From: Anabaena sp. PCC 7108
GTDB lineage: Bacteria; Cyanobacteriota; Cyanobacteriia; Cyanobacteriales; Nostocaceae
Direction of reading: 5' to 3'
Length of the DNA stretch: 64,000 nt
Assembly (NCBI RefSeq): GCF_000332135.1
Contig: NZ_KB235896.1
Location: 4,208,356-4,272,355, forward strand
In this document: positions 43,488-52,462 of the stretch, piece after piece
Position numbering within the stretch: the stretch's first letter is position 1
Layout of the letters: the number at the start of each line of letters is the position of its first letter
Notes under the pieces: generated by a model
Databases searched by the model: none
Seen by the model: the letters and a program-made list of their open reading frames with translations, nothing else
What the model was told of the DNA's origin: nothing
Position numbers and translations under genes: made by a program

Positions 43488-46232
43488 ATGAGCAATATTT
43501 ACCGTACGTTTTCCCACAATTTATTCAAACAAAAACTTGTTTGTCAAAAATTAGTTTTTCCTCCCAAAGGCTTTATTAGCTTTGATTCAGGAGATATTCA
43601 GCAATCTATACAAACTCGTTTTGAACAACAAGTTAACAAATATCCTCATGCTATTGCTGTCAAAACTAGTAATAAAACTCTCACTTATAAACAGCTAAAT
43701 CAAAATGCGAACCGATTAGCCAATAATATTCTTTTACAAAAAAGAGAAAAGTTAGAAGTGATTGCATTGTTACTAGAAAAAGGTGCAGATTTTATTACTA
43801 GCATCTTTGCAGGATTGAAAGCAGGAAAAATCATCGTACCTTTAGATCCTACATTTCCCATTGATAGACTAGCTTATATTCTCGAAGATTCTCAAGCTGT
43901 TATGATTATCACCAATAATCAAAATTTAGCTTTAGCCTATGAATTAACTACTAATAATTGTCAAATCTTAAACATTGATGAAAATATTAATAACATCTCT
44001 ACTAAAAACCTCAACATTGATATATCACCTGAAACACCAGCTTATATAATTTACACTAGTGGCTCGACTGGTAAACCTAAAGGAGTAGTGCATAGTCATA
44101 TTAATTCGCTACATTACTGCATGACTGATACTAATACTTTACTTATCAGTCCAAAAGATAGAGTAGTTTTTCTGTATTCATGCAGTGCATTAGGAGGATT
44201 ATTATGTATTTTCTACACTTTGCTAAATGGTGCGGGACTCTATTCTTATGATGTCAAAAAAGAGGGATTAACGAATTTAGTTAACTGGCTAATAGAATCA
44301 GAAATTACTATTTATCATTCATTTACTACTCTGTTTCGACATTTTGTAGAAACTCTCACAGATAAAGAAGATTTTTCCAAAATTCGGTTAGTGAAATTAG
44401 GTGGTGAAGCTACCTTAATTAGAGATGTAGAAAACTACAAAAAGTATTTTGCTGATAACTGTGTTTTGTATGCGAGTTTAGGCGCAACTGAAACTGGAAC
44501 TTTCAGAAATTTTATTGTTGATAAAAATACGAAAATAGTGGGTAGTAATGTTCCCATTGGCTACCCAGTTGAGGGTATGAAAGTTGTGCTGTTAGATGAA
44601 ACAGGACAGGAAATAGAAAGTGATAGTATTGGCGAAATCGCTGTTAAAAGTAAATATTTAGCTTTAGGTTATTGGCAAAAACCAGAACTGACAAAAGCTG
44701 TATTTTTATCTGATCTTCAAAATGAACAAGAAAGGATATATCGCACTGGTGATTTAGGGCGTATTGAGGCTGATGGTTGTTTGGTTCATATGGGAAGAAG
44801 AGACTTTCAGGTAAAAATTAGAGGCTTCAGAATTGAAGTGACAGAAATTGAGATGGAACTGCTAAATATTGGCACTCTCAAAGAAGCTGTAGTTATAGCC
44901 CGTGAAGACATTCCTGGAGATAAAAGATTAGTAGCTTATGTTGTTTCTAAACAAAAGTCTGCACCGAATATAAAGGAACTAAGACAACGTTTAAAAGACA
45001 AATTACCTGACTACATGATGCCTAGCACCTTCGTGTTTTTGGATGCATTACCATTAACACCCAATGGTAAAACAGATCGCCGATCTTTACCAGCACCTGA
45101 CTTAGGAAAACCAGAGATAACTGCCAACTTTACGCCTCCCTGTGATGATGTAGAATATCAACTAACGCAGATTTGGGAAGAATTTTTAAAAGTTCAACCT
45201 ATTGGTACAGAAGACAACTTTTTTGAATTGGGAGGAAATTCCCTATTAGCTGTGCGGTTATTTGCGGCTATAGAACAGAAATTTGGCAAAAAACTGCCTT
45301 TAGCATCTTTGTTTCCCATAGGTACAGTTGGTGCGATCGCTCAAATTATCCGTCAAGAAGCAGTTTTAGTAAATAGCTTATCAGCAACATCACATCAATC
45401 ATCTTTGGTAGCAATTCAACCCCAAGGTTCAAAACCACCGTTGTTTGTCATTCCCCCTCTTGGTGGAGAATTGTTGTGTTATCGAAATTTAGCAATACAT
45501 TTAGGACTTGAACAACCTGTTTATGGACTACAACCTCAAGGACTAGATGGAAAACAGCCTCCTTTGACGACAGTAGAAGACATAGCAGTCCACTATATTC
45601 AAGAAATACGGACTATTCAACCAGAAGGAGTTTATTTTCTAGGAGGGTATTCTTTTGGTGGTATTGTTGCTTATGAAATGGCGCAACAACTCCACAAGCA
45701 AGGTGAAAAAGTGGGTTTTTTAGCTATGTTTGATACTTGTCGTCCAGGGTCTTTCCATCGTTTATCATTTGTAAAGCGAATTCCCTTACATTTAAAAAAT
45801 ATTATCCAAGGAGGTCTCCGTTACTTTTTGAAAAAGATTTTAGGTTGGAGCCGACACACTAAATACTATATCAAAAAGGGATACGAGAATTATCTAAATC
45901 TTGCACCTCAAGTTGTGAAGATGTCTTCAACTGCAAAAGCAACTAATATGCATTTAGAAATCGTAGGTGCTAATACCCAAGCTTTGCAGAAATATAGTTT
46001 TCCAGCGTATTCAGGTAGAGTCAGTTTATTTAGAACTGATGATCAAAATCGCAGTGATGATATCGGTGTAAAATACGATTCTCAATTTGGTTGGGGTGAT
46101 ATAGTTAAAGGAGGATTAGATATTTATCATATTCCTGGTTCTCATCTTTCTCTTCTTGATGAACCTTATGTTAGGGTGCTGGCGGAACAATTGAAAGAGT
46201 GTTTAGAAAAAGTGCAGATGAATGATGTTTAA
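43488..46232 (+). CDS. NRPS-like adenylation-carrier-thioesterase synthetase
   Basis: A 914-residue single-module enzyme without condensation domain. The adenylation domain spans about 40-555: YIIYTSGSTGKPKG (A3), ASLGATETG (A5), YRTGDLGR (A7), GRRDFQVKIRGFRIE (A8), NGKTDR (A10). A peptidyl-carrier domain (about 565-640) has phosphopantetheine Ser585 in FFELGGNSLL, and a type I thioesterase (about 655-905) has nucleophile Ser722 in GGYSFGG and a late GSHLSLL His. Where most amino-acid-activating domains have the substrate-anchoring Asp in A4, this one reads YSCSALGG, so the substrate may be a carboxylic acid lacking an alpha-amino group. This is alignment by eye. No tailoring genes flank it. 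Confidence 0.88.
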   Translation: MSNIYRTFSHNLFKQKLVCQKLVFPPKGFISFDSGDIQQSIQTRFEQQVNKYPHAIAVKTSNKTLTYKQLNQNANRLANNILLQKREKLEVIALLLEKGADFITSIFAGLKAGKIIVPLDPTFPIDRLAYILEDSQAVMIITNNQNLALAYELTTNNCQILNIDENINNISTKNLNIDISPETPAYIIYTSGSTGKPKGVVHSHINSLHYCMTDTNTLLISPKDRVVFLYSCSALGGLLCIFYTLLNGAGLYSYDVKKEGLTNLVNWLIESEITIYHSFTTLFRHFVETLTDKEDFSKIRLVKLGGEATLIRDVENYKKYFADNCVLYASLGATETGTFRNFIVDKNTKIVGSNVPIGYPVEGMKVVLLDETGQEIESDSIGEIAVKSKYLALGYWQKPELTKAVFLSDLQNEQERIYRTGDLGRIEADGCLVHMGRRDFQVKIRGFRIEVTEIEMELLNIGTLKEAVVIAREDIPGDKRLVAYVVSKQKSAPNIKELRQRLKDKLPDYMMPSTFVFLDALPLTPNGKTDRRSLPAPDLGKPEITANFTPPCDDVEYQLTQIWEEFLKVQPIGTEDNFFELGGNSLLAVRLFAAIEQKFGKKLPLASLFPIGTVGAIAQIIRQEAVLVNSLSATSHQSSLVAIQPQGSKPPLFVIPPLGGELLCYRNLAIHLGLEQPVYGLQPQGLDGKQPPLTTVEDIAVHYIQEIRTIQPEGVYFLGGYSFGGIVAYEMAQQLHKQGEKVGFLAMFDTCRPGSFHRLSFVKRIPLHLKNIIQGGLRYFLKKILGWSRHTKYYIKKGYENYLNLAPQVVKMSSTAKATNMHLEIVGANTQALQKYSFPAYSGRVSLFRTDDQNRSDDIGVKYDSQFGWGDIVKGGLDIYHIPGSHLSLLDEPYVRVLAEQLKECLEKVQMNDV

Positions 46233-46262
46233 TTAGGATTTGCTGAAAAAGTTTCATAATTT

Positions 46263-46290
46263 GTAGGGGCGTATTGCAATACGCCCCTAC
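46263..46290. repeat. 28-bp perfect palindrome, copy 1
   Basis: A perfect palindrome whose half-site is GTAGGGGCGTATTG, at the 3' end of the decayed RAYT gene. The CTAC end provides that gene's TAG stop. An identical copy lies at 46875-46902, and both are followed by GTGA. Confidence 0.92.
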
Positions 46291-46845
46291 GTGATATGTT
46301 TGTGTTTGGCAGGATTTTCATCATCCAAATCCCATTGTCCTGGATTATTTATAATGTATTCTCGAATACAATTTAGATCATTTTCATTGCGAATAATAGA
46401 TTCATAGTAATTGCGCTGCCATATTGGTGTCGCCGGCAAATTACGAATTTGGTTAAGTTGTTTAGTGACGGTACTTTTAAACCCCCGTATAATTGCACCA
46501 ACAGTTTGGGAAGGCGATCGCAAAAAGGTATTCAATGTAGTGATAGAATGCGATCGCATATGCCAAGAAATAATCATGATTGCGTGTAAGTGATTAGGCA
46601 TCACAATGAATTTATCCAATTCAATATTTGGACGTAATTCAGGAGTTTTTAACCATTCTTTAATAACTGCATCACCATATTCATTTAACTGCATTTGAGA
46701 ATTTATTATATTTCCAAACAGACACTCACGATTATGAGTACATATCGTGATAAAGTATGCGCCTTCTTGGGAATAATCATATCCTTTAAGGCGAATAGAA
46801 CGGCGATGATGTTTTTAAGAATCATATGTCATAATTCTTTTGCAT
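46287..46845 (-). pseudogene. Decayed REP-associated tyrosine transposase (RAYT)
   Basis: From 46811 down to the TAG at 46287 the frame encodes a near-complete RAYT: HHRRSIRLKGYDYSQEGAYF, then ITICTHNRECLFG, MPNHLHAIMII (HUH), PIWQRNYYESIIRN and IREYIINNP (catalytic Tyr region). The expected start is ATG 46845 (MQKNYD), but a one-base frame difference and stop codons between 46828 and 46815 break the link to KHHRRS. A shorter product from an internal ATG at 46694 would lack the first strand. It is flanked by identical palindromes at 46263-46290 and 46875-46902, a different family from those at the intact RAYT. Confidence 0.85.
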
Positions 46846-46874
46846 GAGGTTTTTAAAATTCTAGTATTACAATT

Positions 46875-46902
46875 GTAGGGGCGTATTGCAATACGCCCCT
46901 AC
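46875..46902. repeat. 28-bp perfect palindrome, copy 2
   Basis: Identical to 46263-46290, half-site GTAGGGGCGTATTG, placed 29 bases upstream of the old RAYT start codon and 18 bases after the mutS stop. Confidence 0.92.
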
Positions 46903-46920
46903 GTGAGGTAATTACAATAA

Positions 46921-49503
46921 TTAAAGTCCTTCACGCAAACCCATCGCAATTTTACTATGCTTTTCAATTTGTCCCATTACCTGTTTTGCACGCTTGATTA
47001 CCACCGCCGGTAAACCTGCTAATCTTCCTGCTTCTATTCCATAGGATTTATCAGCACCACCGGGTTGAACTTGATGTAAAAAGATAATTTGGTCAGGTAA
47101 CTCTTTAACAGTTACTTGATAATTTGCCACATTAGAAACAATAGTAGCTAATTCATTTAACTCATGATAATGGGTAGCAAAAATAGTCCGAGATTTAATA
47201 TCAACAGCTAAATATTCAGCCACAGCCCAAGCAATTGATAAACCGTCAAATGTTGCTGTCCCACGCCCAATTTCATCTAATAGAACCAAAGATTGAGCAG
47301 TTGCATGATTAAGAATATTTGCAGTTTCATTCATTTCTACCATAAAAGTAGATTGACCAGTTGCTAAATCATCCACAGCCCCAACACGAGTAAAAATGCG
47401 ATCGCACACAGCCAACTTAGCAGACCTAGCCGGTACAAAACTACCAACTTGCGCCATTAATTGAATCAACCCCACCTGTCTTAAATAACAACTCTTCCCA
47501 CTTGCATTTGGCCCCGTCAAAATCACCAAATCAGGCTTCTCTTTCTCTGTGTCCTCTGTGTCTCTGTGGTTCGTTTCCCTCCCTCCTAACTCCGTCGAAT
47601 TAGGAACAAAAAACCCAGCAGGTAAAGACTGTTCCACCACCGGGTGACGACCATCAATCACCGCAATTTCCCGTCCTGTCAGCATTTCTGGGCGACAGTA
47701 ACCTTGATGTACAGCCAAATCAGCCAAACCACATAATACATCTGCGGCAGCGACAGCGCGGGAAATATTGCGGATTATTTCGGCATGATTACCCACTTCA
47801 TCCCGTAATGCGTCAAAAATCTCATATTCCAACTGATTTAAATCATCTCGCGCTGTGAGAATTCGTGCTTCTCGTTCTTTCAAATCAGGAGTAATGTAAC
47901 GTTCCTCATTTGTCAGGGTTTGTTTGCGAATGTAATTATCGGGAACTTGGTCAGATTTACTGCGGGAAATACTGATATAATAACCAAAACTCTTATTAAA
48001 TCCTACCTTTAAATTCGGGATTCCTGTTCTCGTTCTTTCATCAACTTCTAAATTTGCAATCCATTGTTGATCACTTTCGACAGTAGCTTTTCTTTCATCC
48101 AAAAGCGCATTAATTCCTGCCCGAATTAAACCACCTTCTTTGAGATGTATAGGTGGTGATTCTACGATGTGAGCGTGTAACTTTTCGGCTAGTTCTTCTA
48201 AGATGGGCGGGACTTTTTGCAAAGCTTTTAAGAAAGGGGAATGAGCATCTGCAACTAAGCGAGATAATTCAGGTAAACGGGAGAAGGAATCAGCTAAAGC
48301 TACTAAATCCCGTGCATTAGCTCTACCAGAAGCGGCTCTGACTGTTAAACGTTCTAAATCGTAAATTTGCCTTAATAAATTCCGCAAATCTTGACGCAAA
48401 GAGGTATTTTCTACTAATTCTTGAATAGTATCTTGGCGGGATTTAATTCCTTTCAGATCAAGTAGCGGTTGTAACAACCATCTTCTTAAAGCCCTGCTGC
48501 CCATTGCGGTGCGAGTTCTATCTAAAGCCCATAATAGAGAACCGTGAAATGTGCCATCGCGGACGGTTTGGGTAATTTCTAGGTTACGGCGGGTTTGATG
48601 ATCGACTATTAAATAATCAGTCAGGGTATAGGTGCGTAACAATTGCAGGGAAACTGGATTGGCTTTTTGAGTATCTTCGATGTATTCCAAAAGACCACCA
48701 GCGGCGCGAACGGCGAGGGGGAGATGTTCGCAACCTAAACCTTCGAGCGATCGCACTTTGAATTTCTGTAATAATTTACTTCTAGCTTCAGCTTGGGAAA
48801 AGGGAACTTGCGATCGCAAACTATAACAAAATGTAGGTGGTAAACATTGGGGAAGAGAGGGCGAAGTTTCCCCTGGACGCAGTAAACTACCTAAATCTGG
48901 GGCGTTAGTGGGAAACAGCACTTCGGAAGGTTGTAAACGCATTAATTCTTGCGTCAAGTGTTCTAAATCACTACCTTGAGATGTGAGAAATTCTCCAGTT
49001 GAGATATCTGCATAGGCTAAACCCCAATGATTAACAGCAATTACCACAGCCGCTATGTAATTATTTCGACTGGCTTTCAGCATTCCCTCTTCCAGTAAAG
49101 TCCCTGGTGTGAGAATGCGGGTTACTTCTCGTTTTACCAAACCTACTGCTTCTGATGAATCTTCCACTTGGTCGCAAATCACCACAGCATAACCTTTTTC
49201 CACCAACAAGGTTGTGTAGCGTTCCCAAGCATGATGAGGCACACCAGTCATAGCCACTCGACCGACTTCACCACCGTGTTTACTGGTTAAAACTAATTCT
49301 AATTCTCTGGAGACAGTAACAGCGTCTTGGAAAAAAGTTTCAAAAAAATCACCAACTCTGTACAGCAGCAACGCATGAGGATATTTATCTTTCGTTTCAA
49401 CATAGTGCTGATACATCTTACTCAGCTTACTGCGGTCTTCTACCAGATTTGTATCGGTAAGTGATGTGTTTGGTTGATGGGGTTCTGGTGTCGGAGTCGT
49501 CAT
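46921..49503 (-). CDS. mutS: DNA mismatch-repair protein MutS
   Basis: About 860 residues from ATG 49503; a GTG at 49527 would add eight residues. Mismatch-recognition domain I near the N-terminus ([10 protein letters not shown], containing the Phe-x-Glu wedge), lever and clamp domains in the middle, and the ABC-type ATPase at the C-terminus: [19 protein letters not shown] (Walker A), [31 protein letters not shown] (Walker B), FATHYHEL. Just before the ATPase, near 47545-47575, the protein has an odd segment NHRDTEDTE encoded by a copy of the intergenic repeat ACACAGAGGACACAGAG in frame. Confidence 0.95.
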   Translation of the reverse strand: MTTPTPEPHQPNTSLTDTNLVEDRSKLSKMYQHYVETKDKYPHALLLYRVGDFFETFFQDAVTVSRELELVLTSKHGGEVGRVAMTGVPHHAWERYTTLLVEKGYAVVICDQVEDSSEAVGLVKREVTRILTPGTLLEEGMLKASRNNYIAAVVIAVNHWGLAYADISTGEFLTSQGSDLEHLTQELMRLQPSEVLFPTNAPDLGSLLRPGETSPSLPQCLPPTFCYSLRSQVPFSQAEARSKLLQKFKVRSLEGLGCEHLPLAVRAAGGLLEYIEDTQKANPVSLQLLRTYTLTDYLIVDHQTRRNLEITQTVRDGTFHGSLLWALDRTRTAMGSRALRRWLLQPLLDLKGIKSRQDTIQELVENTSLRQDLRNLLRQIYDLERLTVRAASGRANARDLVALADSFSRLPELSRLVADAHSPFLKALQKVPPILEELAEKLHAHIVESPPIHLKEGGLIRAGINALLDERKATVESDQQWIANLEVDERTRTGIPNLKVGFNKSFGYYISISRSKSDQVPDNYIRKQTLTNEERYITPDLKEREARILTARDDLNQLEYEIFDALRDEVGNHAEIIRNISRAVAAADVLCGLADLAVHQGYCRPEMLTGREIAVIDGRHPVVEQSLPAGFFVPNSTELGGRETNHRDTEDTEKEKPDLVILTGPNASGKSCYLRQVGLIQLMAQVGSFVPARSAKLAVCDRIFTRVGAVDDLATGQSTFMVEMNETANILNHATAQSLVLLDEIGRGTATFDGLSIAWAVAEYLAVDIKSRTIFATHYHELNELATIVSNVANYQVTVKELPDQIIFLHQVQPGGADKSYGIEAGRLAGLPAVVIKRAKQVMGQIEKHSKIAMGLREGL

Positions 49504-49595
49504 AGTAGATGCTGAGAATTTAGGCACAGATTAGGCACTTTATCCGATCATAGCTTGATGTGGAATGCGATAGCTTCAGGTTTATTTATTTTCTG

Positions 49596-49701
49596 GGCGT
49601 TGCATAATTGCGGGATGATTTGAGAATCCGCATCAATATATAATCACCGCGTCTGGAGTGTCCCCGTGTCAGCCTCAATCATCCCCTTATTCAGCAACGC
49701 C
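49596..49701. repeat. MITE-like element, family A, copy 2 (complete)
   Basis: A 106-bp element with termini GGCGTTGC and GCAACGCC and inner arms GGGATGATTTGAG/CTCAATCATCCC. It is flanked on both sides by ATTTTCTG, an 8-bp target-site duplication. It lies in the 368-base gap between divergent mutS and the dus gene, which otherwise shows no gene. Confidence 0.9.
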
Positions 49702-49871
49702 ATTTTCTGGTGTTGTAGAATATGGATGATCACGCAGATAAATACCTGAGCAAAATTAATTGTATATTTTTGGAACCAATAAAAATCCCTGAAGTGGGGA
49801 CTTCCTCGATAGGTTAACAAATCTTCCTACTACCTTCGATTAACATAAATTTTATCTTTGAATTTATTGCT

Positions 49872-50927
49872 ATGCTTTCACTGTCTCCGACTCTCCAAGC
49901 TAGACTCTCCCAACCTCTAAAAATTGGCTCATTTGAAGTTAAAAGCCGTGTGTTGCAATCGCCGTTATCGGGAGTGACAGATTTGGTATTTCGTCGTTTA
50001 GTACGTCGTTATGCCCCAGAATCGATGATGTATACCGAAATGGTGAATGCAACGGGGTTGCATTACGTCAAGGAGTTACCCATAATCATGGAGGTAGATC
50101 CCAACGAACGCCCCATTAGCATTCAGTTGTTTGATTGTCGTCCAGATTTCCTCGCCGAAGCAGCAATAAAAGCAGTTGCTGAAGGTGCAGATACTGTTGA
50201 TATTAATATGGGTTGTCCAGTTAATAAAATCACCAAAAATGGTGGTGGTTCTTCCTTATTACGACAACCAGAAATAGCCGAAGCGATTGTGCGGGAAGTT
50301 GTCAAAGCTGTTGATGTTCCCGTTACCGTCAAAACCAGAATTGGTTGGAATGATCAAGAAATTACCATTCTGGATTTTGCGAAAAGAATGGAAGATGCTG
50401 GCGCAAAAATGATTACGGTGCATGGACGTACCCGCGCTCAAGGTTACAATGGTAATGCTCGTTGGGAATGGATTGCACGGGTGAAGGAAGTGCTTTCAAT
50501 TCCAGTCATTGGGAATGGAGATATTTTTTCTGTAGAAGCAGCAGTGAGATGTTTAGAAGAAACAGGTGCAGATGGGGTTATGTGTTCTCGTGGAACTTTA
50601 GGATATCCGTTTTTGGTAGGTGAAGTCGATCATTTCCTAAAAACCGGGGAATTATTACCAGCACCAAATGCAATTCAAAGATTGGAATGTGCTAGAGAAC
50701 ATTTATATGCTTTATGGGAATATAAGGGCGATAGAGGTGTACGTCAAGCCCGTAAACATATGACTTGGTATGCTAAAGGCTTTATGGGTGCGGCAGAGTT
50801 ACGCGGACAATTAAGTTTAGTAGAAACTGTGCAGCAAGGTTTGGATTTAATTGATAGGGCAATGGAAAAACTAGCAGCTGGTTATGAACCAGAGGAAGAT
50901 GCACAAGCTGACCTAGTTATAGTATGA
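49872..50927 (+). CDS. dusB: tRNA-dihydrouridine synthase, DusB type
   Basis: A 351-residue FMN-dependent TIM-barrel enzyme that reduces uridine to dihydrouridine in tRNA D-loops. Visible motifs: VLQSPLSGVTDLVFRRL, SIQLFDCRPDFLAEAA, INMGCPVNKITKNGGGSSLL (catalytic Cys), VTVKTRIGW, TVHGRTRAQGYNG, PVIGNGDIFS and GVMCSRGTLGYPFL. The DusB/Nifr3 subfamily fits best by length and the GCPVNK motif. Cytoplasmic, monocistronic, start ATG 49872. Confidence 0.93.
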   Translation: MLSLSPTLQARLSQPLKIGSFEVKSRVLQSPLSGVTDLVFRRLVRRYAPESMMYTEMVNATGLHYVKELPIIMEVDPNERPISIQLFDCRPDFLAEAAIKAVAEGADTVDINMGCPVNKITKNGGGSSLLRQPEIAEAIVREVVKAVDVPVTVKTRIGWNDQEITILDFAKRMEDAGAKMITVHGRTRAQGYNGNARWEWIARVKEVLSIPVIGNGDIFSVEAAVRCLEETGADGVMCSRGTLGYPFLVGEVDHFLKTGELLPAPNAIQRLECAREHLYALWEYKGDRGVRQARKHMTWYAKGFMGAAELRGQLSLVETVQQGLDLIDRAMEKLAAGYEPEEDAQADLVIV

Positions 50928-50998
50928 AGATTTTTTAAGTTTGGCGATTTATTCAAGTCGTCAAATTCCATCTTGTTGGGTTATTTATCCAATACTTA

Positions 50999-51120
50999 AT
51001 ACCAATTTTATGTGAGGTTGCACATATTTCTGAAATCCATTGATTTATCTGTCTTTATCCGCGTTTATCTGCGTGTATCCGCGTTAAATTATTCTATGCA
51101 GCTTCATATTAATCTGGTAT
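50999..51120. repeat. MITE-like element, family C, reverse copy
   Basis: Begins ATACCAATTTTATGTGAGGT and ends ATTAATCTGGTAT, 122 bp, the reverse orientation of 56014-56176. The core includes TTATCCGCGTTTATCTGCGT. It lies between the dus gene and the FecR-like gene. Confidence 0.85.
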
Positions 51121-51159
51121 AAGTAGGGAACAAATACTGTCCAAAAATACTCTATTGTT

Positions 51160-52428
51160 ATGTTTAGTGATAACAAGTGGAGAGAAATGGGCAATAAGAT
51201 GTTATCAGTAACTCAGAAGTTAGTTGTTAGCAGTCTATTAGCAGTGTCTTGGATGACTCCTGTATTGGCAACCCAAGACCAACCGCTAAACCGTGCAGAA
51301 CTTTATAAATTGATTAAAACAGTTGAACTTTTACTACAAAATAAAACCCCACGGAAAGCCGAACTAAATGATGTGATGGTTCCCCGTGATGCTGTGAGAA
51401 CAGGAGTTAGTTCTGAGGCGCAATTATTCTTTAATGATAAATCTTTAATTCGTGTAGATCAACGGAGTATTTTTAGATTTGAACCTGGTGTCCGTCGGTT
51501 TCAATTACCAAATCGAATAGCTTTAAATGAAATGATTTTTAAGCTAGAAAATGGCACAGCTTTGATTTTAAGTCCACCAGGTAGTGTGGGGACGGAAGTG
51601 GAAACCCCAGGAAGTAAAGTTAGTATTTTGGCAATAAATCCTGTAAATTCTCCAAATAGCACCACATCTTTATCTGCAACATCTCTATTTTCACCAGCTA
51701 TTAAACCTAGTGCCGTGATGATAATTCATGATGCTGAAAATCATCACACACAAGTTTTTGCACTCACAGATGGAGATATTAAGATATCTGACCAACAAGA
51801 TCAAAAAACTGTTAATCTCAAAGGTGGTCAAACTGTAGCTGTCAGAAATGGTTTGGTAGGAAAAGTACAGGAATTTGATTTGCAGGGATTTTATAAATCA
51901 ACTAACTTAAGTCGTGGTTTGGCACCAGGACAAGAAAATCTAGTTGCCCAAGAAGCACCTAAAGTTCAGGAGACTATCAATTTTATCAGAACTCAAACTT
52001 TAGCAGCTTTAAGAAATCAAACTAAAAGAATCCAAGGATTTACTAGCAGTTTTCTTAGTGATGCTTTGGGTGGAACAGAAGGAGATTTAAATCCTCGGTT
52101 TCGAGGTTCGGTGAGGATTAGAAACCCACAAGTAACTACAGGGACTTTCTACCGTACTGAAGGAAATAATGCCATTTTTATTCCTGAGAATAATTCCAAT
52201 GATGTTAAGCAAATTACTGTTGATTTTGATAAAGGAACTGTTAACATTGGCGGTAATACAGGAATAAGTAATAACGCTGGTTTAAGTGGTAATAATGCCC
52301 GTGGTTCTGTGATCAATGCTAATGGACAAATCACTCAAATTGAAGTGTTTGGTGTAAATGGTGAAGAACCTCAAAATGGAATTCCCTACAGTGGCAGTTT
52401 GACAACTGGGGTAGCACGCGATCGCTAA
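51160..52428 (+). CDS. FecR-domain periplasmic protein
   Basis: A 422-residue exported protein. A signal peptide (KLVVSSLLAVSWMTPVLATQ) ends near residue 38; starts at 51160, 51187 or 51199 are all possible. A FecR domain follows (NDVMVPRDAVRTGVSSEAQL, then LIRVDQRSIFRFEPG and LENGTALILSPPG), a beta-rich fold found in many cyanobacterial surface proteins and not specific for iron. The C-terminal third is Asn/Gly-rich. It is 34 bases upstream of the porin gene and the two probably form an envelope operon. Confidence 0.82.
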   Translation: MFSDNKWREMGNKMLSVTQKLVVSSLLAVSWMTPVLATQDQPLNRAELYKLIKTVELLLQNKTPRKAELNDVMVPRDAVRTGVSSEAQLFFNDKSLIRVDQRSIFRFEPGVRRFQLPNRIALNEMIFKLENGTALILSPPGSVGTEVETPGSKVSILAINPVNSPNSTTSLSATSLFSPAIKPSAVMIIHDAENHHTQVFALTDGDIKISDQQDQKTVNLKGGQTVAVRNGLVGKVQEFDLQGFYKSTNLSRGLAPGQENLVAQEAPKVQETINFIRTQTLAALRNQTKRIQGFTSSFLSDALGGTEGDLNPRFRGSVRIRNPQVTTGTFYRTEGNNAIFIPENNSNDVKQITVDFDKGTVNIGGNTGISNNAGLSGNNARGSVINANGQITQIEVFGVNGEEPQNGIPYSGSLTTGVARDR

Positions 52429-52462
52429 TTATATATATATTGTATATTGATTTTAAGGAGTA

